Origin: Ruegeria profundi
GTDB lineage: Bacteria; Pseudomonadota; Alphaproteobacteria; Rhodobacterales; Rhodobacteraceae
DNA: 64,000 bases
Assembly (NCBI RefSeq): GCF_001507545.1
Contig: NZ_LQBP01000003.1
Span: 434,001-498,000 of the forward strand
Reading direction: 5' to 3'
Within the stretch, counting starts at the first letter, position 1; each line of letters begins with the position of its first letter. The translations under genes and the position numbers were made by a program. Shown here piece after piece: positions 1 through 11,688 of this stretch. A model generated the notes under the pieces. It was not told the DNA's origin. It ran no database searches and saw only the letters and a list, made by a program, of their open reading frames with translations.

Positions 1-1229
1 ACACAGCCGTCAGTAATAAATCCAGTCAGACACAGGGGAAGCCAAGGATCGCCGCGGCTTTGATCTTTGATGACCATTGACACCCGATGGCGCGTTGATC
101 TGTTTGCATGTAATGTGGTCCGCAGCGGACAATTGCAATCCCGTCGCTGCTCAGGTGCTATCGGGGGCGTCGATTCTGGGACAGGGAGCGTTCTGTAATA
201 CATCGAAAACCAAACCGCCGATCCCACCGACGCCAGCCAGTAGTTGTTCAGACTTCCGGGTCGGCACTTTTACAGAAACAGACGGCGGCCGCTTGTGCGA
301 CCCTAGCGGATAACCAGCCCCTGTGTCGGTCTTTACCATCGGCTTGCTTGGTTAGCCTTCCGAGCTTTTGGGCAACTGATTGGAATGGATTGTGGGCCGA
401 CGGGTCGTTTCAACTAAGTGTGCCCACTTAGGACTACGCTGCCTCTTTCGGCTCTGGTTCCTGTGGTTTCCGGACAAATTTTTAGCCGTTGGTACAAAAC
501 ACCATGGAGGCGTATTCCTCTTGGATTTTGCGATCTTTTGTAGAGCGTCAGCAATGTGCTTCTGCTCAGCAGCCTTCAGTTTGCTTTCTCTGACAAGTTT
601 AGTGTTTGAAAACATTGGTTGAGAGACGACCAATGACATAAGTCGAAAACCTAATTTCCTAATGTTGTTTTCCATTTTTAGAACCTGAAATCTGAGTGCG
701 AAAAAATATCGAAAAAACTGAAGCTATATTAACCGATGGAGGCAGAACATATTGCGAACACCCCAGTGAGTCCCGGTTATTGGCGTCATATTGATGCTGT
801 AACGCAATCAAAGAAGACTGTTAGCGCCTGTTTGTTTCCATATCCTAAACAAAAAATGTTCGAGCGGTTCTACAGCTCTTGTCAGAAGAAATCAGACTGG
901 GGCGGGCAGATGGCTTTCGTAGCCTCAGTCAACGACTGAACGATCGCCCTTCGCCCACTTTTCCCTTCTTAAATATACTTCTGAGTCTGCGCCCGAAGCG
1001 CTGATGGCAAAGGTGCTGACATGATACAACCTGCCAATCAGGATGAAACACATCCAGGCTGCATTCGGAATGCTCTGCATTTCAGGTTTTGGCCGAAATA
1101 AAGCAGAAGAACAGTTCAAACAATTTGGGCAAGCAGAGATTTTGCGCCATAGTTTGACTCAATGAGGCATGTCGGCCGTCAATCGTGGGCGTGGGCGTTA
1201 TAGTGATCCAAGCTTTTTGGACTGATTGA
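1..1229. other. Gene-poor region
   Basis: No convincing gene was found in this stretch of over 1.2 kb. The open frames are short (60-107 codons), overlap on opposite strands, lack good ribosome-binding sites and match no family I recognise. Base composition is more AT-rich between about 600 and 900 than in the flanking genes. No tRNA-like or rRNA-like sequence was seen. It could be a decayed gene region or a long regulatory stretch before the Na/Pi symporter-like gene. Confidence 0.5.
352..675 (-). CDS. Doubtful small basic protein
   Basis: This is the least unlikely open frame in the first 1.2 kb, up to 107 codons. Its middle part, from the Met at residue 21, reads as a charged helix rich in Lys, Glu and Ala. 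Its C-terminal half is rich in Arg, Asn, Pro and Ser. No clear Shine-Dalgarno precedes either possible start, no family is recognised, and an 80-codon frame lies antisense to it. It may be a remnant or simply chance. Function unknown. Confidence 0.2.
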   Translation of the reverse strand: MENNIRKLGFRLMSLVVSQPMFSNTKLVRESKLKAAEQKHIADALQKIAKSKRNTPPWCFVPTAKNLSGNHRNQSRKRQRSPKWAHLVETTRRPTIHSNQLPKSSEG

Positions 1230-3089
1230 ATGATCAAGTACTATCTTCCGGTCGCAATTGGCGCGATACTAATTGCCTTTTGGGCCAGTCCTGACGTGCA
1301 GGTAATTGCAGCCGGCATTGCCATTTTTCTGTTCGGCATGCTGATGCTGGAAGACGGGTTCAAGCTGCTTGGCGGCGGCACACTGGAACGGATGCTTCAG
1401 CGTGCGACAAAATCCGTTTCGCGATCTCTTTTGTTTGGCTTCGTCTCTACTTCGCTGCTGCAATCCAGCTCATTGGTTTCAGTCATCACGATTTCATTTT
1501 TGAGTGCTGGCCTCATTTCTCTGATCGGTGGAGTAGGGATCATATTCGGGGCCAATATCGGGACGACAACGGGTGCGTGGTTGGTCGCTGGTCTGGGCTT
1601 GAAGGTGAATATCGCCAGCTATGCGATGCCGATTATCGGTCTTAGCATCATCCTTGTCTTCCAGAAGTCGAAGGTCCTGCGCGGGATTGGCTACGTTTGT
1701 GGTGGTCTGGGCTTTTTGTTCCTGGGTATTCACTACATGAAAGAGGGTTTCGACGCGTTCAAGGACCAAGTGGACCTTATCCGATTTGCCTTGCCGGGAT
1801 TTTGGGGGCTTCTGGTCTATTGTCTGTTGGGTACTGTCGCGACAGTGATCATGCAGTCGAGCCACGCGACGATGGTGCTAACGCTCACTGCGCTCGCCGC
1901 CTCGCAAATAAGCTATGACAATGCACTGGCCCTGGCGATCGGGGCAAACATCGGCACCACGATTACGGCGATCATAGGCTCGATCAGTGCCAATTTTCAG
2001 GGCAAGCGCCTCGCATTGGCGCACTTGATCTTTAATACAGCCACGGCGTTGGTTGCTTTGGTTTGCATTGTTCCGCTGCGTGAGTTGGTTGACCTGATAA
2101 GTGGTGCCGTCGGCATCGGTGCCGAGGACTACACTCTGAAGTTGGCGGTGTTCCATACGATATTCAACGTACTCGGTGTCTTGCTTATGCTGCCTTTGAT
2201 GCAAAGGCTCATCACCTTTCTTGAGAGAAGTATTGTCGAGCCAACCCCAGACGTCAGTCAACCGCGTTACCTGAACGATGCAGTCGACGATTTCCCGCAG
2301 ACTCTTGAAATTGCGCTTCGAAAAGAAGTTTTGCACCTCTACGACAACGCAATGACGGTAATCCTCCATGGCCTGAACCTTCATCGGCAGGATGTTCTTG
2401 GCGCGAAAAGCGTTGCAGAGGTGGTTCGAAACAGCCGAACCCCGACTGACATGGATATTGAGGAAAGTTACCAGCGCAAGATCAAGACCCTCTATTCCGC
2501 AATTGTAGAGTTCTCGACGCGGGTCGGTGAAAAACGTGTCGAACCAGATGTAGCGGAACGGGTCTATGCACTGCGGGATGTTTCCGGCGAAATCGTGCAA
2601 GCCGTCAAGTCCGTCAAACACCTGCGAAAGAACGTTTTACGGTATTCGGTAAGGCCCACCGGCAGCGCGACTGACTTGTATGATGGTCTTCGCACCGAAA
2701 TAGCGAGGATACTGGTCGAAATTCAGAAGCTGGAAGAGACGGACCCCGAGGAACGAAGCACTCTGTGGCTTGATCAGGAACGTGCACAAATCGAAGAAGA
2801 CGCCCAGACTGCTGCGCGCCGTGTCGAAGAGTTTATTCGGAAAGGCCAGCTTACGCCTGCTGCGGCAACTTCATTCCTCAACGACTCGGACTATGCCTAT
2901 AGCGCGATGCGAAAGCTGATCGAAGCTGCAAGAACCTTCTATATCGAACGAGACAACGCAATGGCCGAGGTCGAACGGCTACTGGCCTTGGAAGAAGAAG
3001 AACTTGGTGAGAGTAGATCGGAGAATGACAAGCCATCAAATGAGGCCAGTTCCGAAAAGCGTCACAGGGAAGTCGTAGAAAGCAAGTAG
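1230..3089 (+). CDS. Na/Pi cotransporter family protein with C-terminal PhoU-like domain
   Basis: Predicted inner-membrane sodium-dependent phosphate symporter of the NptA/YjbB type, 619 residues. The N-terminal half (about 1-310) carries two related hydrophobic repeats, each with the family's glutamine-serine signature: QSSSL with GANIGTTTG near residues 90-115, and QSSHA with GANIGTTIT near 210-240. The C-terminal half (about 345-600) is hydrophilic, helical and PhoU-like, ending in a Glu/Lys-rich tail. The two-repeat core plus PhoU-like tail is typical of bacterial members of this family. Direction of phosphate movement cannot be read from sequence. The start is ATG with only a weak ribosome-binding site. 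A small coiled-coil gene follows 38 bases later and may be co-transcribed. Confidence 0.9.
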   Translation: MIKYYLPVAIGAILIAFWASPDVQVIAAGIAIFLFGMLMLEDGFKLLGGGTLERMLQRATKSVSRSLLFGFVSTSLLQSSSLVSVITISFLSAGLISLIGGVGIIFGANIGTTTGAWLVAGLGLKVNIASYAMPIIGLSIILVFQKSKVLRGIGYVCGGLGFLFLGIHYMKEGFDAFKDQVDLIRFALPGFWGLLVYCLLGTVATVIMQSSHATMVLTLTALAASQISYDNALALAIGANIGTTITAIIGSISANFQGKRLALAHLIFNTATALVALVCIVPLRELVDLISGAVGIGAEDYTLKLAVFHTIFNVLGVLLMLPLMQRLITFLERSIVEPTPDVSQPRYLNDAVDDFPQTLEIALRKEVLHLYDNAMTVILHGLNLHRQDVLGAKSVAEVVRNSRTPTDMDIEESYQRKIKTLYSAIVEFSTRVGEKRVEPDVAERVYALRDVSGEIVQAVKSVKHLRKNVLRYSVRPTGSATDLYDGLRTEIARILVEIQKLEETDPEERSTLWLDQERAQIEEDAQTAARRVEEFIRKGQLTPAAATSFLNDSDYAYSAMRKLIEAARTFYIERDNAMAEVERLLALEEEELGESRSENDKPSNEASSEKRHREVVESK

Positions 3090-3127
3090 CATTCTGCAGG
3101 CGTGAGCGATCTGCGAGGAGTATTCAG

Positions 3128-3376
3128 ATGGCATTAAAAAAACTTGCCGAAAAGCTGGCGGAGTACAACTCGCGCCTTGAGGCTGGCAAAGCAGAGAAAA
3201 TTAAATCCAGTCATGTTCAAAAAGTGCTTAAGAAGTTGCGCAAAAAGGCAGCGGATCTTGAGGCTGAAATTGATGCAGAAAAAAACAGTGATAGAAAATC
3301 TCGGTTGGTTCGAAAACTCGGAACGGCGCAAGAGAGCGTAAAGCGGGCAGAATGGTTGTTGAGGGAGATCGATTAA
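3128..3376 (+). CDS. Small Lys/Glu-rich coiled-coil protein
   Basis: An 82-residue charged helical protein of unknown function. About 40% of residues are Lys, Arg or Glu, with heptad-like spacing of Leu and Ala throughout, suggesting a single long coiled coil. It has no signal peptide or membrane segment. The start is supported by GGAG seven bases before the ATG. It lies 38 bases after the phosphate symporter-like gene on the same strand, so it is probably the second gene of that transcript. No domain family is recognised. Confidence 0.6.
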   Translation: MALKKLAEKLAEYNSRLEAGKAEKIKSSHVQKVLKKLRKKAADLEAEIDAEKNSDRKSRLVRKLGTAQESVKRAEWLLREID

Positions 3377-3387
3377 CAAAAGGGTCG

Positions 3388-3472
3388 CCGATTTAAAAAT
3401 CGGTTGGACACCGGCAAAGAGCCCTCGCTCGCAGGGCGGACTATGCAAAAAACCATATACCGGTGCCCGGTG
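3388..3472. other. Paired hairpins in a convergent intergenic region
   Basis: Between the small coiled-coil gene and the 3' end of oxyR lies a perfect 7-bp hairpin (3388-3394 with 3397-3403). A longer-range pairing of ACACCGG near 3409 with CCGGTGT near 3466 follows. Neither is followed by a clear T-run on either strand, so a role as a bidirectional terminator is only an inference from position. Confidence 0.35.
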
Positions 3473-3498
3473 TCGCCAGACTCCATCTGCCGAGCGCT

Positions 3499-4395
3499 TC
3501 AGACTTCACCATCCCTTGACGCGCGTATCACAGCACCAACTTGCATGAGTTGATCAGACAGAGGGTTTGTCCGCCTCCAAACCAAGCCGATTTTTCGAGA
3601 CGGCCGCGCGCGCGGGAACCGAGCAACCGACACGTCGGCAGATCGCGTCTCTAACTCAACGGCCATTTCCGGGATCAGAGTAACTCCCATGCCAGCGCCG
3701 ACCATCTGAACCAGCGTTGACAGGGAACTTCCCTCCATCAATTCACTGGGTTTGTTTTCACCAAATTGGCAGAACGAGAGCGCTTGATCGCGAAAGCAGT
3801 GGCCTTCCCCCAATAATAGCAGGCGCATCGTTCGCAGTGTCTCTGGGCTTGGAACGGGCTTATCTGCATCCATCGGCATGCGGACAAGCACGAATTCCTC
3901 TTCGAAAAGGGCAAACTCTGTAAGTGCTGGTTCCGAGATCGGCAGGGCCACAACCGCAAGATCAATGCCGCCCTCTTGGATTTCCTCAATCAGGGTTGCC
4001 GTCATCGCTTCGCGAAGACGAAGGTCAAGCTTTGGAAACTTGCTTTTCAACGCGGCGATTATGGTCGGCAGAAAGTAGGGGGCGACCGTAGGTATGATTC
4101 CAAGTCGCAGGCGTCCTGCCAACGGGTCCTTCGATGCGCGGACAAGGTCTTCCAACTCGTCCACCGAAAACAGAATTTGCCGCGCCTTTTCGAGCAAATC
4201 TTCACCCAGTGGAGTGAGGCGGATGTCGCGGGGCAGTCGCTCGACCAGCGGCGCGCCGAACAGGGCTTCCAACTCCTTGATCTGAAGGGACAACGCAGGT
4301 TGCGATATAGAACAGGCTTTCGCAGCCCGACCGAAGTTTCGTTGCTTGGCCAAAGCGTCGAAGTACCAAAGCTGTTTTAAGGTCACCGCTATCAT
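3499..4395 (-). CDS. OxyR-type LysR transcriptional regulator
   Basis: LysR-family regulator of 298 residues, assigned as hydrogen peroxide sensor and activator OxyR. The N-terminal winged helix-turn-helix is at residues 1-60 (LWYFDALAKQRNFGRAAKAC...SQPALS), followed by the LysR substrate domain from about 90. The two cysteines expected for OxyR redox chemistry appear in the region around residues 195-205 (LLLGEGHCFRDQALSFC), the usual GHCF...C arrangement. The gene is divergent from katG with 122 bases between the two starts, the classic arrangement for control of catalase-peroxidase. The call rests on the GHCF motif plus the katG neighbour. Confidence 0.93.
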   Translation of the reverse strand: MIAVTLKQLWYFDALAKQRNFGRAAKACSISQPALSLQIKELEALFGAPLVERLPRDIRLTPLGEDLLEKARQILFSVDELEDLVRASKDPLAGRLRLGIIPTVAPYFLPTIIAALKSKFPKLDLRLREAMTATLIEEIQEGGIDLAVVALPISEPALTEFALFEEEFVLVRMPMDADKPVPSPETLRTMRLLLLGEGHCFRDQALSFCQFGENKPSELMEGSSLSTLVQMVGAGMGVTLIPEMAVELETRSADVSVARFPRARPSRKIGLVWRRTNPLSDQLMQVGAVIRASRDGEV

Positions 4396-4421
4396 GAGCT
4401 CAGCTTATCAGAACCTTTTGA

Positions 4422-6695
<2,274 letters not shown>

Positions 6696-6707
6696 GCCAG
6701 CGAAACG

Positions 6708-6730
6708 TTCGGGCAGCGTTGCTGCCCGAA
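6708..6730 (+). terminator. Hairpin after katG
   Basis: A perfect 10-bp stem (6708-6717 with 6721-6730) with a GTT loop begins 13 bases after the katG stop. No T-run follows, so it may be a weak terminator or an mRNA-stabilising structure. Confidence 0.5.
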
Positions 6731-7040
6731 TGACTTGGTAGACTAAGAAGAAAGCTACGTAGCTTGCGGAAATAAAGCTCATTTTTGCAAGGCTGAGGTT
6801 CAATTTCATTGAGATTTATGACCGGGCCAAGCATGTGAGAGGTGGTCCTGCAATTTGGGCCAGATTTTTGTCCGATTAAGCTATAGCGTGGGTTTCATGT
6901 CAGGCGGCGGCTTTCCAGGGTCTGGTTTGCCCTACTGGAAATGTTATTTGTAACAAAAACAAGAACGATCTAAGAAACATCTGATTTCAGCATCTGGCAC
7001 GCCGACGGGCGCAGCTTTGTGAGAATGGAACTTGACCGAC
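6731..7040. other. Intergenic stretch before the YrbL-like gene
   Basis: Between the katG hairpin and the next start I see no gene and no recognisable RNA. It must hold the promoter of the downstream YrbL-like gene, but no box stands out. Confidence 0.4.
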
Positions 7041-7643
7041 ATGATTGACCTGAGTGGCCTGACGCCCCTGCGCGAAAGCCGCAATTACAAGATTTTTCAA
7101 CACCCTGAGATCGAAGGGGCGTTGCTGAAGGTCCGGGTGGACGAGTCTATTCGCAAACACGCGGTGCCCCGTTATGCAGAGTGGCGCTATGGCAATCTGC
7201 GGCAGTGGAACCGTGAGGCGAACGAGTATCTAGCCGCGTTACACCGCGGGTGCCCTGAAATCGAGCGGTTGGCGCGGTTTATGGGATATGCGCCAACCTC
7301 ATCTGGTCCGGCCCTTGTAGTAGAAAAGCTGACTGGCCCGGATGGAAAGCTTGCCACGACGTTGCATGCTGAAAAACTCGCTGTTCGGAAAGATAAGGCG
7401 GCGACTCAACGCCTGCGTGACGAGTTTTTGGAACTGATGGATGACCTCGAACGGGGCCAGATTGTCGTTGGTGACATGGGTTTTGAAAATATCGTGCGCG
7501 CGCAGGAGCGGGGCGGAAAGCTGGTCGTGATCGACGGGCTTGGGGAACGTGTGATGTTCCCACTTGCATTGTTCAGCAAGTGGGCTTTTCACAAGTCAAT
7601 CGCGCGTCGCAGGGCGCGCATGTCCAGAGCGTTCCAGCTTTAG
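7041..7643 (+). CDS. YrbL family protein
   Basis: A protein of 200 residues resembling the YrbL family, named for a PhoP-regulated E. coli protein with a kinase-like fold. Recognisable parts are the N-terminal segment with a conserved Lys (GALLKVRVD), the REANEYLAALHRG region, and the C-terminal kinase-like loop VGDMGFENIV followed by VVIDGLGER. These resemble the catalytic and metal-binding loops of small-molecule and protein kinases, but the activity of YrbL is not established. A TTG start nine bases upstream is possible. It stands alone, with about 250 bases to the convergent soxG end. Confidence 0.75.
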   Translation: MIDLSGLTPLRESRNYKIFQHPEIEGALLKVRVDESIRKHAVPRYAEWRYGNLRQWNREANEYLAALHRGCPEIERLARFMGYAPTSSGPALVVEKLTGPDGKLATTLHAEKLAVRKDKAATQRLRDEFLELMDDLERGQIVVGDMGFENIVRAQERGGKLVVIDGLGERVMFPLALFSKWAFHKSIARRRARMSRAFQL

Positions 7644-7892
7644 GCTAATTTGCAAAAGCCTAACGAAAGCAAGCCGATTGTGAATTTTTTTCCGGTCTGC
7701 TCAGCCCGTATCATTGCAAACTTGCGTTGGTTCGCAAGCTTTCAGTGACCTTAATCGTCAGTGGCCACACTGTTGCCGACTTGGTAGTCTTGACCGTGAG
7801 AAATTTGTTCTAGTGACCAGTAAAAACTGTTGTGGAAACAGTAATTTGAGAGTTGGTGTTGATGCGCCTTTGCTGTCAGCCATATCTGCGGC

Positions 7893-8453
7893 TCACAAAG
7901 CTGAGCGCATCGCTGTCATGACGGCATGATGCAGCGACCCGGCCGAGGATCGCGGGCCGTAGATGCTGTAGCTCTCGGATGTCCGACACAGGACAAAACA
8001 GCCGATATGGTGGATTGCGCACCGCGCTGCGCTGTCGTCGGTGATTTTACGCAGGTCGAGCTGGCAAAGAAGCTCCAGAACCGATGGGATACCGGTGCCG
8101 GTCAGATCAAACCGAGTCCAGCCGTCTGTCTGCTCGGTGACTGAGGCGGCATCACCCAAGGCTTTCTTGGCTTGATCAGCAAGGTCTTCGTGCGTGTCAA
8201 ACGAAGCCTCAAGCATCCACTGATCGACCCCGGCCCAGAACGCACAAATCGACGCCCCGGCCCAACGGCCAACCTCTGGCGCTGGCGCATCAATTAACTT
8301 TGCCAAGGCTTTGGCAGACTTGCCTTCTTTTCCCATTCGTGACGCGACCGAGGCAAGGGCCACGCCCGGTACCTCGGTGCATGTGACACTGCCGATGGTG
8401 TCGACGCGCGGCTCGGTTCCGCCAAGGGCGGTTATCGCAACAAGATCATGCAC
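7893..8453 (-). CDS. Sarcosine oxidase gamma subunit
   Basis: Gamma subunit of heterotetrameric sarcosine oxidase, last gene of the soxB-D-A-G operon, 186 residues. It shows the usual start region (LVAITALGG), a central WMLEA segment and the C-terminal R-C-x2-H-x2-C-x-V region. The start is GTG at 8453, supported by AAGGAG upstream and an 8-base overlap with the soxA stop. A longer reading from 8507 exists but only adds soxA-overlapping sequence. In known enzymes the gamma subunit helps hold the complex and shape the folate-binding side. It has no independent catalytic motif. Confidence 0.88.
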   Translation of the reverse strand: MHDLVAITALGGTEPRVDTIGSVTCTEVPGVALASVASRMGKEGKSAKALAKLIDAPAPEVGRWAGASICAFWAGVDQWMLEASFDTHEDLADQAKKALGDAASVTEQTDGWTRFDLTGTGIPSVLELLCQLDLRKITDDSAARCAIHHIGCFVLCRTSESYSIYGPRSSAGSLHHAVMTAMRSAL

Positions 8454-11391
8454 GCAGACGCTCTCCTTCAGGATCGACGAAATGGGCCGAGACGAGTTCC
8501 ACCTCAACCGTCAGATCAGTTAGCGGCGAGACGAGGCGCATCTTTTCGCCCAGCCGCTCGGCTCCGTTCTTCACAAGGCCCAAACCGATATTGCTGTTGA
8601 GGATTGGCGAATAGACTGCCGAGGTGACATAGCCCTGATCATTGGCCGCATCAACGGGGCCATCTGCATTCATCAGATGCCCGCCCGCAGTAATCTTGTC
8701 CTCGGGCTGCACAGGCTTGATCCCCACCAGCCTCAGCACATCCGGTTCGACCAGAGCCTCACGTTCGGACAAGACCGAGCCGATGCTGTCCTTTTTCTTT
8801 GAAACCATCTTGCCCAGCCCAAGGTTCAGCGCCGTGGTGGTGCCATTCAGCTCATTCCCGGCCGCATGCCCTTTTTCCACGCGCATTACGCCCAATGCCT
8901 CTGTGCCGTACGGCACGACGTTGAACTCTTCGCCTTCGGCCATCAGACGACGCATCAAGGCGTCTCCATAGCGCGACGGCACGGCGATCTCATAGGCCAA
9001 CTCACCCGAGAACGAGATACGGAACAGCCGCGCCCGTAGGCCACCGCAAACCGTAATGTTGCCGCAGGCCATAAACGGGAATGCCTCGTTTGAAAGATCA
9101 AACTCAGGGTCCACGATTTTTTGCAGCAGCTTGCGCGCGTTGGGTCCGGCGACGGCGAATTGCGCCCACGCTTCGGTGGTTGATATCAACTGCACATCCA
9201 TGTCCGGATACAGGCATTGGCGTACAAATTCCATGTGGCGATAAACGCTTACGGCGTTGGCCGTGGTTGTGGTGACGACGAAGTGATCCTCGGCCATGCG
9301 CGCGGCAGTGCCGTCATCCATCACCATGCCGTCCTCGCGCAGCATCAGGCCATAGCGGGTTTTGCCCACAGGCAGCTTGGCAAAGCCGTTGGCATAGATG
9401 CGGTTCAGGAACTCGGCCGCGTCGGTGCCCTGCACGTCGATCTTGCCCAGCGTCGTGCAATCGCAAACCCCAACCGAAGCCCGGGTTTCGCGCACCTCGC
9501 GATCGACCGACTGTCGCCAATGAGTTTCGCCGGGCAGGGGGAACCACTGCGCCCGCAGCCAATTGCCAGCCTCGACAAACACGGCACCGCGTTCCTTGGC
9601 CCAATAATGCGACGGCGTCAGGCGGGTGGGGTGGAACTCTTGCCCTTTCATCCGACCGGCAAATGTGGCAATCGGAATCGGAGTATAGGGCGGACGGAAA
9701 ATAGTAGTACCCACTTCGGGGATCGACTTTCCCGCGACCTCGGCCATGATTGCCAGACCAGTGATGTTCGATGTTTTGCCCTGATCCGTTGCCATGCCCA
9801 GCGTAGTATAGCGTTTCAGGTGCTCGACCGAGCGGAAACCCTCTTGGTAGCTCAGCTTCACATCCTTGACGGTCACGTCGTTCTGTTGATCTACCCAGGC
9901 GCGTTTGCACCCTTCAACGTACCAGAAAGGTTTTTGTTTGACAGGAGCATCCTCGGCCTCTGGCAGATCGGGCAGGGCACCTTTGCGTTCCAGTGCCTCG
10001 GCTGCACCTTCGGCGCCGGATTTCAGCGCGCCATATGTTGTCATTACCCCGTTTGCCGCGCCAGCGACCGAAAGGCCGACTGGAAGGTCGGCGCCGGGTA
10101 CAAAAGCTGCGAGGTCGTCGTTCCAGACCGGGCGTCCGCGTTGGTGGCAGGTCAGGTGGACGTTTGGGTTCCATCCTCCGGACACGCCCAGCGCGCCGCA
10201 ATCCAGTGTGCGGGACGAGCCGTCGGACAAGGTCACCTCAACAAAGGTCAGCCCCAAGCGCCCCTTGGTATCAGTAACCTGCGCGCCTTTGAGAACCTCG
10301 TAGTCATAGCTGCCGGGCGCGTCTTCACGCACATCCACAACAGCGGCGATCTTAACGCCCTTGGTGTGCAAGTCAGCAGCAGTGCGGTGCCCGTCGTCAT
10401 TGTTGGTGAATATTGCCACACGCTGCGATGGCGTGGCTGCAAACCGATTGGCATAGGTCCGCATCGCGCTTGCCATCATGATGCCGGGCCGGTCGTTATT
10501 CTCAAATGCAATCGGGCGTTCCGTTGCCCCCGCACAGAGCAAAGCTTTTTGGGTGTAGATGCGCCACAGGATTTGCCGCGGTTTACCATCGGGCAGGGTG
10601 GGCAGATGATCCCCGGTTCGCTCAACCGCGCCATAGATCCCGTGATCAAACGCGCCAATCACCGTGGTGCGCGGCATCAGCCGGACGTTTGGCATGGAAG
10701 ACAGCTCGGCCACGACCTGTGCGGCCCAGTCTGGGGCGCTGTGATCACCAACCGCGAAGCTTTCGCTGTTCAGACGCCCACCAAGGGCAAAGTCCTCATC
10801 CGCCAGAATGACATCTGCCCCAGCGCGCCCGGCGGTCAGAGCCGCCATAAGACCGGCAGGTCCCGCACCAATGATCAGCAGATCGCAATGACGGAACCCT
10901 TTGTCGTACTCGTCTGGGTCATCCTCCATCGAAAGTGATCCAAGGCCAGCCGCGCGACGGATCATCGGCTCGTACAGTTTTTCCCAAAACGCAGCGGGCC
11001 ACATGAAGGTCTTGTAGTAGAAGCCCGCCGAAAGGAAGTTCGAAAACAGATCGTTCACCGCTAAGGCGTCGAACTTCAGGCTGGGCCAGCGGTTCTGTGA
11101 CCGCGCCTCTAGCCCGTCGAACATTTCGATCGTCGTGGCACGGGTATTCGGCTCCTTCCGGGCACCGGTGCGGAGTTCGACCATGCCATTGGGTTCTTCG
11201 GAGCCTGCGGTCAGCAAACCCCTTGGGCGGTGGTATTTGAAGGACCGCCCGATCAGCCTCACGTCGTTGGCCAGCAGGGCCGAGGCTAGCGTATCGCCGG
11301 GATGCGCGGTGTAGCTGCGATTGTCGAACCGAAAAGTCAGAGAGGTGTTGCGGTCGATCTGACCACCACCAAGCCTGTTGCTCTGCGTCAT
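8446..11391 (-). CDS. Sarcosine oxidase alpha subunit
   Basis: Large subunit of heterotetrameric sarcosine oxidase (sarcosine to glycine, with the methyl group passed to tetrahydrofolate or released as formaldehyde and production of hydrogen peroxide), 981 residues. Domains in order: an N-terminal ferredoxin-like fold (about 10-100), an NAD-binding Rossmann domain starting at LLIIGAGPAGLMAAL near 170, a middle domain, and a C-terminal GcvT-like folate-binding domain from about 600 to 970 with GELAYEIAVP and LGVMRVEKGHAAGNEL. Length matches the family. Start and stop overlap soxD (ATGA, 4 bases) and soxG, so translation is coupled. Confidence 0.95.
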   Translation of the reverse strand: MTQSNRLGGGQIDRNTSLTFRFDNRSYTAHPGDTLASALLANDVRLIGRSFKYHRPRGLLTAGSEEPNGMVELRTGARKEPNTRATTIEMFDGLEARSQNRWPSLKFDALAVNDLFSNFLSAGFYYKTFMWPAAFWEKLYEPMIRRAAGLGSLSMEDDPDEYDKGFRHCDLLIIGAGPAGLMAALTAGRAGADVILADEDFALGGRLNSESFAVGDHSAPDWAAQVVAELSSMPNVRLMPRTTVIGAFDHGIYGAVERTGDHLPTLPDGKPRQILWRIYTQKALLCAGATERPIAFENNDRPGIMMASAMRTYANRFAATPSQRVAIFTNNDDGHRTAADLHTKGVKIAAVVDVREDAPGSYDYEVLKGAQVTDTKGRLGLTFVEVTLSDGSSRTLDCGALGVSGGWNPNVHLTCHQRGRPVWNDDLAAFVPGADLPVGLSVAGAANGVMTTYGALKSGAEGAAEALERKGALPDLPEAEDAPVKQKPFWYVEGCKRAWVDQQNDVTVKDVKLSYQEGFRSVEHLKRYTTLGMATDQGKTSNITGLAIMAEVAGKSIPEVGTTIFRPPYTPIPIATFAGRMKGQEFHPTRLTPSHYWAKERGAVFVEAGNWLRAQWFPLPGETHWRQSVDREVRETRASVGVCDCTTLGKIDVQGTDAAEFLNRIYANGFAKLPVGKTRYGLMLREDGMVMDDGTAARMAEDHFVVTTTTANAVSVYRHMEFVRQCLYPDMDVQLISTTEAWAQFAVAGPNARKLLQKIVDPEFDLSNEAFPFMACGNITVCGGLRARLFRISFSGELAYEIAVPSRYGDALMRRLMAEGEEFNVVPYGTEALGVMRVEKGHAAGNELNGTTTALNLGLGKMVSKKKDSIGSVLSEREALVEPDVLRLVGIKPVQPEDKITAGGHLMNADGPVDAANDQGYVTSAVYSPILNSNIGLGLVKNGAERLGEKMRLVSPLTDLTVEVELVSAHFVDPEGERLRA

Positions 11392-11675
11392 TTGGATCGC
11401 CCCCGTGCGCGGGCCACATCGCGGGCCAGTTCCACCTTTGAAATCTCATGCGTCAGCGTGTTGCGCGTGACAACCAGCCAGGATCGATCACCGGCCTCAT
11501 GATACCAAAGCTCCTGATGCTCACCGGCAGGGTTGTCACGCAGATAGCCGTATTCATAGAACGCCTCAGACGCGTTTTCGGCCTGCCAATCGGGACGGTC
11601 AATCAGGGATGCGTCGCCCAGATAGGTAAACTCCGATGCGTCCCGCGGACCCAAAAGGGGATGGTTGATTATCAT
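11388..11675 (-). CDS. Sarcosine oxidase delta subunit lacking the zinc cysteines
   Basis: Small delta subunit, 95 residues, between soxB and soxA. ATG 11675 is preferred because GAGGGGA precedes it; the frame is open further upstream. The family's fold markers are present: GPRDASEF, ELWYHEAG and VTRNTLTHE. The usual zinc ligands are not. The CPxCGPR motif reads HPLLGPR, and the Cys after YHEAG is Asp. The protein contains no cysteine at all. By established knowledge SoxD binds a structural zinc, so this copy should be zinc-free or have another stabilising mode. Overlap with soxA is ATGA. Confidence 0.88.
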   Translation of the reverse strand: MIINHPLLGPRDASEFTYLGDASLIDRPDWQAENASEAFYEYGYLRDNPAGEHQELWYHEAGDRSWLVVTRNTLTHEISKVELARDVARARGRSK

Positions 11676-11688
11676 TATTCTGTTCCCC

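Noticed and set aside
77-313. 78-codon open frame near the window start
   Set aside because: No ribosome-binding site, low complexity and an opposing frame on the other strand.
1878-2621. 247-codon open frame on the minus strand
   Set aside because: Antisense to the Na/Pi symporter-like gene; no motif.
9217-10938. 573-codon open frame on the plus strand
   Set aside because: Antisense to soxA, which has strong family motifs over the same span; the frame is a shadow of its codon bias.
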